DNA of 64,000 nt, taken from positions 14,526,970-14,590,969 of the forward strand of contig CP099841.1 of the NCBI GenBank assembly GCA_030062745.1. The letters run 5' to 3'. The DNA is from Capitulum mitella. Lineage: Eukaryota > Arthropoda > Thecostraca > Pollicipedomorpha > Pollicipedidae. Every line of letters begins with the position of its first letter. Within the stretch, counting starts at the first letter, position 1. Of the stretch, positions 34,391 through 44,818 are shown piece after piece. The notes under the pieces are model-generated. The model did no database searches and had not been told where the DNA came from. It worked only from the letters and a program-made list of their open reading frames with translations. A program made the position numbers and the translations under genes.

Positions 34391-34482
34391 GCAGCTGAGA
34401 CGACTAGCACCTGCACCGTCCGAGCCTTGAGTACACTCCAGTCCAGGTACGGGGGCTTCTCTTCTGGCTTTGGATTCTTCAG
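34351..34482 (-). CDS. SLC16 monocarboxylate transporter-like protein, exon 5
   Basis: A 44-codon exon, phase 0 at both ends: LKNPKPEEKPPYLDWSVLKA then RTVQVLVVSAALSGLGIYTP and VILL. It covers the end of the central cytoplasmic loop (the Lys/Pro/Glu-rich part) and the helix starting the second half of the MCT fold. Acceptor tgtgttctag and donor gtaagc are canonical. An internal GT (CCG|gtaata) could shorten it, but the ending VILL fits the family better. Confidence 0.9.
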
Positions 34483-35056
34483 CTAGAACACAGTCCGGAT
34501 AAGGTCGTGGAGGGAGGAAATGAACAAGACGGTACATACAGATGAGGGATTTTTTACGACGCCTTGGAATTCGTCAACACTATGAATGTTGCTCTACATG
34601 AATCACTGCGCAGGCTTTCAGTGAGGGAAAAGACTAAAAGCCCTCTCTGAATACGGTTCCAAAGGTACTGAAACTAAATTAAGTTCATGTCCGCTCGAGT
34701 TCAGAATTCTGTTTGTATCCATAATTGTGCATACAGATGGGTAAAGACGTACAAATGAAACAGAGGCTCCCTCCCAGACCCTAAGAGTTGATCAGTGGCG
34801 CTAATCCAGCGACCCGTGGTGTCAGACATTCCATTTCTCCTGGATGAATGCTTCGTTCCTATTACGAGAGATCCCGAACTTTTTTCAGATCAGCCAGATT
34901 GTTACTGTGAGATACGACCTATATTCTAGAAACAGTCGGTCGTAAAACTGTCCACAAAGGAACGCTCACCCATGAATCACGATAACAAAAACGCCTTCTC
35001 ATTAGCGCTATCTCCTGCGAGCATGATTGATATCTTGGCATTCAGGGGTCACACAC
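34483..35056 (-). other. Intron of the MCT-like gene
   Basis: AT-rich GT-AG intron; nothing else seen. Confidence 0.7.
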
Positions 35057-35222
35057 CTTAAACTCCTTTTTCTCTTTTACTTTTCGTTTCTGGTTTTTTA
35101 GATGGAGTATTGCCCTCCTCTGTGGGTGATACAACGAGGCGGACCGGTAGAAGATGCCGATAATAAACGTGCTGAAGACGATGCCGGTAACAGCCTGCAG
35201 ACCCAGACGCCAGCCCAAACGT
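35057..35222 (-). CDS. SLC16 monocarboxylate transporter-like protein, exon 4
   Basis: Acceptor gttctttctcttcag; reads RLGWRLGLQAVTGIVFSTFI, IGIFYRSASLYHPQRRAILH and LKNQKRKVKEKKEFK. It carries the GWR element preceding helix 6 of MCTs (compare GWRG in vertebrate MCTs), the helix, and the basic start of the central cytoplasmic loop. The first base completes the arginine codon split at the 36170 donor; the exon ends on a codon boundary at gtgtgt. Confidence 0.92.
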
Positions 35223-35654
35223 CTGAAGAGAAAGAACATGATGTAATCAGACCCACCCCAGCCCGAAGGCCGCAAACCATGCCATAACACGGCATCTGCA
35301 ATCGGCTTATAATTGATATGTCATAATGCTAAATTCACTCATCCAATGGTCATTAGATAATAAGGAACAGTACAGCGGCGTCGCACAAAATTTTTGGTTG
35401 CGAAACAAAATTTATCCTGCATTATGTTCCGCCAGCGTAATCGACGGCGCAACGGAGGACGGCAAAATCCGGGGCTGGCCATGTTACCGCAGAAGCCAGT
35501 ACCGTAGAACAGTGGAGATGCACAGCTCATGGCTGATATACCTACACTTGCATTGTACCGGCGTATTATGGTTTACCAGTGGTCACGTGACATGCATTCT
35601 AGATTATTGTTCAGGTGCAGGTGACAGCAGAAGTCAGTTTCACAGCATGTCCCA

Positions 35655-36192
35655 TCACTGTTCCGCGGGATGGTGGAGGCCAAAATTCATTCACATTCCA
35701 CATACTGTACCACACAACGGTGGGGACCAAAATCTGCTCACGTACCGGATACTGTACCGCTGGTTGGTGGAGATCAAAGTCTGATCGTATGTCCGGTACT
35801 GTACCGCAGAATGGCGGAGACCAATATCTGTTTTACCGCAGGGTGGTGGAGACCTCCGCCCACACAGCCAATATTGTCCCTCAGGATGGTGGGGATAAGA
35901 TCAGAGTCAGGTAACCTACCCGATACTGTCCCGCAGGATAGTGGAGATCAGATCAGAGTCAGGTAACCTACCTGATACTGTACAGCAGGATGGTGGAGTC
36001 CAGTCAGGTCACCTACCCGATACTGCGCCGGAGGATGGTGGAGACTTTAATTCACTCACATATCCGACAGCGTACCGCAGGAAGGTGGAGATCAAAATCC
36101 GCTCAAATACCCGGTTCTGTACCGCAGGATGATGGGCACTACAGCCAAGCCACGTACCCGATACTGTACCGCAGGATGGTGGAGACCAGCGT
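35655..36192 (-). repeat. Exon-edge minisatellite, about 52-bp unit, about 12 copies, built on a splice donor
   Basis: Each unit on the minus strand contains a version of CTCCACCATCCTGCG|gtacag followed by a tatcgggtacgtgagc-like spacer. The outermost copy on the 36,190 side is the true end of exon 3 (encoding STIL and CG of an Arg codon). Copies vary: several keep CTGCG|gtacag or gtaaaa, others have GG or GC at the donor. Confidence 0.9.
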
Positions 36193-36322
36193 TAGTCCGA
36201 TGCCAGCGCCTGACTGCACGATGATTTCGACGAACTCGCGGCGCCGTTTGAAGTACTGCCCCGTCATCAGGTCTGACGTCTCGCGGGTCAGACCCACGCC
36301 GATGCCCATCACCAGGCCGTAG
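36170..36322 (-). CDS. SLC16 monocarboxylate transporter-like protein, exon 3
   Basis: Acceptor gtgcttccag; reads YGLVMGIGVGLTRETSDLMT, GQYFKRRREFVEIIVQSGAG and IGLTLVSTIL. The YFKRRREFVEIIVQSGAGIG stretch corresponds to the conserved YFxKRRxxAxGxxxAG signature between helices 4 and 5 of MCTs. It takes the AG left by exon 2 to make Ser and leaves CG for the next exon. The 3' edge and donor are repeated in the adjacent intron. Confidence 0.93.
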
Positions 36323-37929
36323 CTGGAAGCACGGACCGGTCAACGGCCGGAGGGCGCCGGGCACCGGGTACCGGGCACCTGACGATCGGGGCACACGACC
36401 GGGACCTCTGCCGGAAGCCCGACCCAACAGACCCATTCCCACCGGGTCACGGCTGGCGTGGATCCAGGGTTTGGCCAAACAAACGCAAAAACGGGTTCTG
36501 ATGTTCTTCTCGTCACTGAGCGTTCTTAACACAAAAGTATGTAGATCTCTGGCCAGATGTTTTTAAACTTCGGCTCTGACCTTTTCTACTTTTAATACAT
36601 AAATTCAAGGATTAAAATATCCAACTTTCATTTGTAGACTGATCAAAAGGACTAATTTGGTACAAAGCAAGTACAGGTCTGAATTATGTTGGACAAACTT
36701 GTGTTTTATTATTTGTTTGTTGATAAAGCTGTCCGCCGACGAAGAGGCCAAATGCAACGTATCCAGGGCGTGTTACGCAAAAGCTGAGAACTGTTCAACA
36801 CTGAACACGAATCATCAAAGTCGTCATTGCACATGAACTGGACAACTTTTAAGATCTGTTGGGCGTGCTTTGAGTGTTTCGCTGCGTTTATTATGGTATC
36901 TAAGTCGAATAAATTGCCTTATGTTACGCTGTAAACTGTAAAATGACATTTAGCTTCCGTTGCTGCAAATACGATACTGTAAATGCCATCGTGCGTGGGC
37001 GTCCCACTAAATGCAGTCATGTTGCCATCAAAGGGGTACGGACAGTGGCATACATGATGAAGTACGCTCAAGCCACGGACACGAAAGGTTGTCATAGTAA
37101 TAAAAATAATGGTACGTAATGAAGGTAACAAAATCAATGCACCTGCCCATGGATGAAAAGTTTTATGTCACTTTTTTATGTCACACACAAAAACAACGAA
37201 AGCTGCGCAATCCCGCGTAGTTGCAGGTAAAGCGTTCCGTGCTTTTACCGTCCTGTGCGTACACAGCTTTGAAACAGGCTCTCAGCAAGGCGCCTTTGTT
37301 GACGCCTGCGTGATCGGCTGTCGGCACACGCCCTGGCGTAACGACGAGAAATGCTCTATCTACGTATTAACAAGTCTTTCAGTGGCTTTGGGCCGCCACT
37401 GTCACACGTCACACGGCACATCCGGGCCAAGCCACGGAAATCAACAGTTTCGTCGAAATTAGGCGAACCGAACAGCTTGCGCGAGTCACTGGTAAAGTCG
37501 TGCCTCCTGCTGCCGGAGGCGATTCTGACAGCCAAAATTGATGAGGCTGTTAATACGACTTATCTGGACTTTGGCTGTTGGAGTCCATGCTGGCAGTCAG
37601 TACATGATGCGTGGGAAGACAAGGACTTCTAATAACCTCGCCGTTGACGCGCCCTAGAGCCCTAATAATCAATCACTGATTGGAGCGTGAGTTTCGGAAG
37701 AACTTGTTTAATTTTGCTGATGGCTAGAAGACATTTCGTTAGATTACTTTTGATGTATGACAGTTCGACTTCAGATACTTGTGAACAATCACACCAAGAA
37801 TTGTTACAAAGCCCAGGACTTTTCACTGGTTTCTGCCAACTATGATACACATCCCAAGTGTGCTACGAGTTTGGGAGAGTGTTCCGGTAACCGTGAACTC
37901 CTTTTTGGGTGGGTCTGCTTTCAGGTCGT
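36323..37929 (-). other. Intron of the MCT-like gene, before the LINE
   Basis: Start of an 8.3-kb intron. No exon or repeat array recognised in this part. Confidence 0.5.
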
Positions 37930-40175
37930 TGTGAAGGAATAAGTCGAGGTTGGACTGTACTGCAGCCCGGAGGCACGCAGTTCCTTTCCAGGCTGGAGGA
38001 GACTAGTGGAGTAACTGAAAGCCATCAGCGCAAGAAAATCGATCTCCTCAGCGATCTAAAAAGTAACACAGCCAACACAGCATACCTGAGTCTAACAGAA
38101 ACATCAGTGGGTCGACGATGAAAGTTGGAGTGCCTTCTTTTGACGGTTTGGTGATTGAAAAGGAAGCCTTTGGATCACTGCGGGCCACTGTACCACTTCA
38201 GTTTAACCAGAAGGGCAATGCGGTCAACGCAATCGAACTATATGGAAAGATCAAGTGGACCGACGATTGTTACCATCTCAGCGTCAAAATTTGCGACGGC
38301 TTGACTGACGATGTCGATGACAGCACCCTGATTTGAGTGGTCTAAGCAATACGTATTGTATTCGTATCCATTACGTATTGTATATGTATTGTATACCTCT
38401 TGTATATGATACGAAATGAGCGTATATAACGTATATGTAGCGTATACTTTGTTCGGCAAGGTATGATTCGTGACGTAGCAAAGGAGTTGGGACACACAAC
38501 TTTCTCTAAGCTTGTCAACCACACTAGGGACAATGATCAGCCTGTAGTTTGATAGGCCGGATAATGGCCTTCCTGAAGTATACGCACAACGGCAGTCTGT
38601 TTTCAGACGTCTGGTACGCATTCAGTAGTGATGAAGTGGTTGACCACAAGCTACGGATGAGAGCCGAACGCAGCGAAGCACTTCCTAAGCATATCATCAA
38701 GCACACACCGTCAGGGCCACCAGCTTTTGATCCGCTCAAGCGTTGTGTGGCAACACTAAGCTCCCACATTGTAGCAGGCCAAACGCGAAGAGTGGCACCG
38801 GTGATCCTATGTGCGCGGCGAGGCAGAGGTGCACCTGCCTGGCCTACTATGTCGTCTGTAATATGTTGCCCTGCATTAGCGAAATGCGCGTTGAACTGAT
38901 CGGTGACTTCCGGGCGAAGCAGAACTGTGGGCGTAGCCGGCCTGTTGACGATGGCGTTTCTTTTGATTTTGTTCCGTCTTTCCGTGGATAACTCGGTGGG
39001 GGCGATCTCGAAAAATCCTGCTTTAGCTGTGTCCACTCAATTGGCGAGTTCGTGCTTCAGCCTCTTGCAAGGCTGGCCGAACTCGGCCTCACCCGAGGCA
39101 TTTGGCTGGCGTTCACGTTCAGCCTTGCCTGAACGTCCTTCAGCTCATCCCTGCTGGTCGGCCACCGACAGTCGGGACGACGGAAGCTGACGGCTCTCAT
39201 CGGGCAGTGAGTGGTGACGTGCAGGTTCGATATGTTAAGGAATTCAATGGACTTCTCGCTGGTAAACGTGGCGTTGTACGTCGGATTCCAGTCGGACATC
39301 AGTGAACCAAGTCTGGAGTGACTGGAATATGTGTCCTTCGTCGATCTTATTACTCTCCGGCTTGGAGCTGGTTTACTCTTCGGGAACGGCGTGATCAGAG
39401 AAATCAGATCGTGGTCGCTGATATGGCATGGTCTTTTCGTTGCATGACCATCGATGTTCGGGATTTTGGTAACGATGTGGTCAACAAGAAAGGGAGTTGG
39501 AGCTAGACGGGTGGCCCGGTGAATCAGCTGGTGCGGCCCCTTATTGAAAGCACGGTGGTATACTGCGGGGCACAGAGTTTGCCAGGCTGCAAAACGTCTG
39601 GGTTTGCGTCACCAAGGAGGAACAGCGGTTTGTTCCAGTTGATGTCAGCTTGCATCTGTTCTCGGAGGTCTGCCTGTGAAGTTGCAGAACGTCTGGTGGT
39701 CGGCAGGTTGCGCCACTGAGGGCAGGCCTGGAACTGGGCCCACTGGTGCTCAGCCAGTGTCTGCAGACGACCCTCTGGCTTTTAAGAGATGCCGAGGCTG
39801 ATTGCCGGAAGCTCTTCACAGATCAGCACTGTCAGTTCGTCTCCGCGGGTGGCCCTGATGTCCACCTGGACAGCCCGGTCCTGGCGGAACACTTTGCAAC
39901 CACGAAATATGACCGTCAGCTTTTGGGAAACCCCATGTTTCGGACATCCGCTGACAGTCCGGGTTTTGGTCCCGCAGCAGTATGCTGACGCTGCCGATCT
40001 TGTCGAAGACTGGGTTATTTACACTGGACAAGTCAATGGCCCAGTCGGAGCTGCCCGGTGCGGTGATCGTGCTGCACTTGCTGTTGACTGGATTCCTGAC
40101 GGTCCGGAGACGCGGTGACCATTGTGAGCACCATGGGCCGAAGCTTTCGACTGAGGATTTCGTCGGGGTCACGTA
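37930..40175 (-). mobile_element. Degenerate LINE (non-LTR retrotransposon) fragment
   Basis: On the minus strand, fragments of an APE-type endonuclease (about 40,170-39,060; a WNKPLFLLGDANPDV-like segment) are followed by reverse transcriptase (39,036 to about 37,950). Recognisable pieces are GSKAGGPDGVCLMI, VDKLRE, DIVSQAVANFDAEM, GPLDLSI and FDCVDRIALLVKLKWYSG. The order is that of APE-type LINEs such as Jockey or CR1; I cannot choose the clade. Reading frame is lost several times, and RT is interrupted by a TACGTAT-rich stretch at about 38,340-38,455. No poly(A) tail or target duplication was found. It lies antisense in the transporter intron in the same direction as that gene. Confidence 0.75.
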
Positions 40176-40192
40176 GTGTCTAGATTCTGTGA

Positions 40193-40194
<2 letters not shown>

Positions 40195-40239
<45 letters not shown>
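40195..40239. repeat. (TA)n microsatellite
   Basis: Uninterrupted AT dinucleotide run of about 45 bp just beyond the 5' side of the LINE fragment. Confidence 0.95.
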
Positions 40240-40242
<3 letters not shown>

Positions 40243-41275
40243 CTAATTTCATTACATATATGTGCATATATGTCATTTTAATATCATTATCATCATATCG
40301 TGTTAATCGAATGGGAGATCAAAACTGAAATGGGAAGGAGATTCTAGGAGCCATTTCAAAGCGAATGAGGATCGGTCTCAATCTAAGGTCTGTTCAAAAG
40401 AGTCGTATTTTTGCAGGTCGCGAAGGATGTTGGTACCACATGACTGAACAGCCCTAACGCATCTCCATGAAACTTGTCTGAATGGCACTGGAAACATGTG
40501 CCTGGTATTATACTTCCATGTTCCTCTTTGCTTAGATGCCTAGCCTAAGCTAGCTTCCTGCCTTTGCTGGGAATTAAAATCTGAAGCTGGCTATGTGATT
40601 ATGAATACAGACTGCGTCACAAGACCGACAAGTAACATGTACTGGCCGTTTTCACAGCACAACAAATTAGTGGGATAATTTCCGAAGAATGATGGACTAT
40701 TTGGTTCATTCTTGGTATATTTTGGCGATTGCGACCTTATAGGCGATTTTTTAATACGCAACAGTTTTGCTGTAAAAGCATCGCTTTCACTTCTTTAAGA
40801 ATAATGAGCAATGTCACTTTACTCGTTATTTTTACAAATGTTTTTTTTTTTAGATTTTAGCAGAATGCCAGGCATCAACTAAGTAACATGGAAATAAACG
40901 AAGTGAACCTTCTGCGTGTATTGTGCTATAGTTTGGTGCACCGGAACCACTAATAGATAAAATTTTGAGGTAGCATTAATAGGCATACGCTTCAAAATTG
41001 TCTCGCTTTCATACTGAGTTTGTAGCTGTCACATTAGGGTCAAGTAAGGTTAACTTAGGTCAAGGTATTACGTCGAACGTTTCTGGTGTTCATCCCATCA
41101 TCTGCCGCATTACCATTGACCACACACAACACAGCATAAAATCCTATACCATCAGTTCTTGTAACATTCCTTTCACATCATCAGCCCGCGCCTCAAGTCA
41201 TTTTTTTCATGTTAATCGAAATGTTCGAGAAGTCACACAGATACCGGGCAGTGGGCATGGCCGGAAGCTTAAAGT
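40240..41275 (-). other. Intronic AT-rich DNA
   Basis: Contains AGGTCA-like direct repeats near 41,037-41,065 and could be an old relative of the MITE families, but no ends were found. Confidence 0.35.
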
Positions 41276-42482
41276 TTAACGCTATTCCCAGAGAGCTGGA
41301 CGGCATAGACGATTTCCGGCAGGGCGGGGAGGGGGGGGCGGGCCGACTCGGTCCCCCCCCCAAGATCTCAAGAACAACACGTCCTATTTCATTGTAACAA
41401 ACGGCAATCGATTTGTCATGACGAAATGTCATGTCAAAACTACATTTTTATGAAAAGGATTTTTCGAAATTTTGAAAGGGGTGGATACAGAGGGCAAAAG
41501 CCAAAACTGAGGATGTTTATGGACTTGTTATAACTCTGCTGTTTATGGACCGATTTTGGTGAAATTGGCATAAATCGAGAGGTTATGAATGGGACAGTTA
41601 CCATTGGTCCATACATTGGAAATTTTCAGAAAATTCATAGGCCTTTACAAGGTTTCGAAAACGGGGAAAATACTTTTTTCAACTGGACTAACAAAAAACT
41701 TAAGAGCACTTTTTAGCTTTTACTAGTCATGCTATGCTGAAGAAGCACAAATCGTATTACATTTTTGCATAATAATAGCACAGGCGGTGCCAGGGACATG
41801 ACAGCGGGGAAACTGTCATGGTCACATGTTCATCAGGCCAACTTACGACCTTTCACCTTAAATGACCTCCAGTGACATTAGAGTCGCTTGGGACGATCTT
41901 ACGTGCATTTCATATTGTTTGAAAACCTTTCGAACCATCTAAATTTACTCTGTTTCTAAAATTCCATTTTAAGGCTATTGTGGTATAGGGTATGCGCACT
42001 GACACTTTAGGGCATAGCTCCGTGACCCGAACCTGAAACTAGGTATGCAAGTAGAGGTCACCCTTCTATGTGATATATATTTCAGGTTTAGCATTTGGAA
42101 AAAATAGCGCTAAAATTATTAGCATAAAACCGAATTCTGGTTTTTGACCCTGACTTAATTTCGTAAAGTGACAGTTAACAAAATTACCTTTGTCTGGTTA
42201 CCCAGCTATTCACCTATATGCCCATATAAAGCTTAAGTTATAAAAAAATGGCGGCCATTTTCTTTTTACCTTCAACAGGGTCAAAAAAGGCCTGAGCTGC
42301 CGCGCAAAAACGTTGCCTGGCCCCGCCCCTGAGCAAAGTAGAATTGCAAAATTTTGTTACGGTACGTATAAAGGATAGGTAGGAAAAGTGATCAGGTTTC
42401 GTGAAGCTGCGTCAAAAACCCTAGAATTGGCAAGGAAGCAACCCGATGGAGGCCGATTCAGCACCCTGCCGGGAAGAATTAA
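41276..42482 (-). mobile_element. piggyBac-like MITE family 2, copy A (complete)
   Basis: Bounded by TTAA at 41276 and 42479. The left end TTAACGCTATTCCCAG matches the reverse complement of the right end of copy B. Shared landmarks with copy B include AACAAACGGCAATCGAT, a ggtcaaa..ggcc block before GGGGCGGGGC, and AAACTTGGT/CGTCAAAAA sequences near the other end. No transposase frame. Confidence 0.82.
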
Positions 42483-44419
42483 TATCTGAAGGAAAGTTAT
42501 TTTCGCCGCCGCCGGAGTGTATATTCCCGCAACCAAAAATACGACGGCTGGAGCAGTACAAACTGTATGCAGGGAAGGCATGCGTTTAGTCCTTATAACT
42601 TCTGACCATATAAAATGTGTTCACAATGAAAGCAAGTATACTGTTCAAATGAGGTCAAATCAGGTCAGCTTGGGTCAAATGGAATTAGGTCACTCTTGCC
42701 AAGTAAGTTCTCACCAAATATTTATGCTTACAAAGCACACATGGTTATCGATAAACATTCCGAAACTAAAAAGATGAATTACAATCGGCTACGGATTTGA
42801 AAATTCAGCATAAAAAGTGACCTTACCGTAGGTCACAGGTCAAGAGGCACGATTACTTGTGCGAAAGACGTGAGAAGCACCAGGAAATATATTCAAGCTT
42901 CGAAACCGCCGGACCGGACTCGCAGTTTTAATATCAGATACAAAAGGCCGTAAGTTTAGACGACCGAAGTTCAATGAACTGGACAGTTCTGAAAAATTCG
43001 AGATGGCGGAATTGTTCAAGTTATCATGTTCTATAAGTATGGCAGGTGTGATGTTAATCGACGTAATTTACAAAACCTCATCCCACTTTATTTTTTGGAG
43101 AATTTGGTCCTACTTCACCTGTCCTAGGCCAATGACCTGACGCAACACTGAATTTAAAATTAACAGAAAATGTGAAAACGAGATACGAAAAGACGTCGCC
43201 GACCGTCTAGCCTCCGTCCGGTAGCTGTCTGGTGTGGACTGTATGTTTTACAGACACTAGAGGTCCGCGACACTTAAAGAGGCTACGCTTGGCTCAGGAG
43301 AAAAAGCAAAGAGGCATACGAGGCGAAATTCGGAGCAGACAGGCACAGAATGCTGCAATTTCTCAGCATGCAAGGAAAACCATCCAAGATGGTACACGCC
43401 CCTGACAGAAAATGCTACAATTCAACAGCATAAGAGAAAAATATCCAATTCAAGGTCGCATACGGGTCCTAACCGAGAATGATACACTTAAACAGCATGA
43501 TAGGAAGAACCAGCCAACTGAAGTTAGTATACGACGGCGCCTAACCAGAGACGAGGGCCGGTCGGACCGGGCAACTGGGGGTCTCCGCCCCACACTGAAT
43601 GCGGCGCGACCAAAGCTAACAAAATGCATTCAAGTTTCATATCTCTCCGCGTTTCCGTTTTCTGGTAATCCCCGGAAAACCGGAGGGAGTTCTAGTGACC
43701 CCCTCCCCCGGGCCCGGCATAAGATATAAGCAGGTATCTGGCTGATGGCACTGTGAGGCTGACTGTAAATTGCGTCGGACCACGTAGGTCAACAAGTGCA
43801 TTCGAACTGTCGGACAAGTGACGTCGACTGTCTAAATTTATGCAATGGGAAGACTCGGGACGATCAACAACTAGCTCATCAAATTACGAACTACAAAGCT
43901 ATGAACATGACGGAGTACCAATTCATATCGCAAGCATCTATCATTCGCCTTCACCAAATATTTGCACTTTAGACTTTTGGTTCGACCAACGGAATGGCTG
44001 TGAAATGGCTACTAATGCACTTTGCGCTGAAAGACAGAGGTTAATCAACACTCCGTAGATTCTTTTAAAATTGGCTGTTGGTTTGCTGAAAATCTGCGTC
44101 ACATTAGTTGGCCTGTCATTCGATTTAATCACGTCATCAGCCGGCATCGCCTCACCAATCCTCTGCACACCAAACCTTTCAACGCCCACGACAACTAAAT
44201 TGCGCCGGCATGGTCCGGGGCCACCACCACGGACGTGGCCTATTTCGACCACCATCGCCGTGGGAGACTATTCCATTTAGTTCACGGATCAATCTCGTCC
44301 AGCAGTCCGCCCTGGCAGACCCTGTTTGAGATCCGATGGAGAGCATCCGCTCATCTGCCGGGGTGACGCAAACGTGTTGGCCGGTCTCACGTGGCGGCGC
44401 CGTCAGCCCGCGGCGGGGC
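42483..44419 (-). other. Intronic DNA between MITE and donor array
   Basis: AT-rich left half with AGGTCA-like motifs (42,640-42,700; 42,825; 43,125) that may be an older mobile element; no termini recognised. Right half unique. Confidence 0.35.
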
Positions 44420-44642
44420 CTGCCGGCCCGGGCGGCACGAGTGAGGGGTAAGGAGCCCGGCCGGCGCCGACAGCACGGCCCGGCGGCACGAGTGAGGGGT
44501 AAGGAGCCGGGCCGGCGCCGACAGGACGGCCCGGCGGCACGAGTGAGGGGTAAGGAGCCGGGCCGGCGCCGACAGGACGGCCCGGCGGCACGAGTGAAGG
44601 GTAAGGAGCCGGGCCGGCGCCGACAGCACGGCCCGGCGGCAC
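44420..44642. repeat. Minisatellite, 51-bp unit, about 4 copies, abutting a splice donor
   Basis: Unit CGGCCCGGCGGCACGAGTGA GGGGTAAGGAGCC then GGGCCGGCGCCGACAGGA. It stops a few bases inside the intron from the exon 2 donor (gtgaggcgtgccgccggg on the minus strand), so the exon itself is not copied. The 17-codon periodicity creates open frames on both strands that are artefacts. Confidence 0.92.
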
Positions 44643-44649
44643 GCCTCAC

Positions 44650-44818
44650 CTGAGGAACACCTGGTGCAGCTGCTGGGCGAACGAGGTGAAGAGGCAGGCC
44701 AGGGCGGCCACCAGACCGCCGAGCACTGCCGTCAGACGAGTGGACTTCCGGCGACAGAGGCCGACCACGGCCGGCGTCACCAGCAGGCTGACGCACAGGT
44801 TCAGACTGCCCAGCCACA
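44650..44818 (-). CDS. SLC16 monocarboxylate transporter-like protein, exon 2
   Basis: Acceptor gtattctgccgcag; the first two bases complete a Val codon, then WLGSLNLCVSLLVTPAVVGL, CRRKSTRLTAVLGGLVAALA and CLFTSFAQQLHQVFL, ending AG before gtgagg. It encodes helix 2 (LNLCVSLLVTPAVVGL), the RRKSTRLTA cytosolic turn and helix 3, matching the WIGS..G..l.gP..g.l..rfGcR.v.i.Ggl pattern of MCTs. Phase fits both neighbours. Confidence 0.93.

Noticed and set aside
38118-38336. Plus-strand frame of 72 residues
   Set aside because: It is antisense to the LINE reverse transcriptase, which reads FDCVDRIALLVKLKWYSG on the minus strand here.
44336-44653. Arg/Gly-rich repeat protein frames on both strands
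   Set aside because: They are artefacts of the 51-bp minisatellite, whose unit is a multiple of three.
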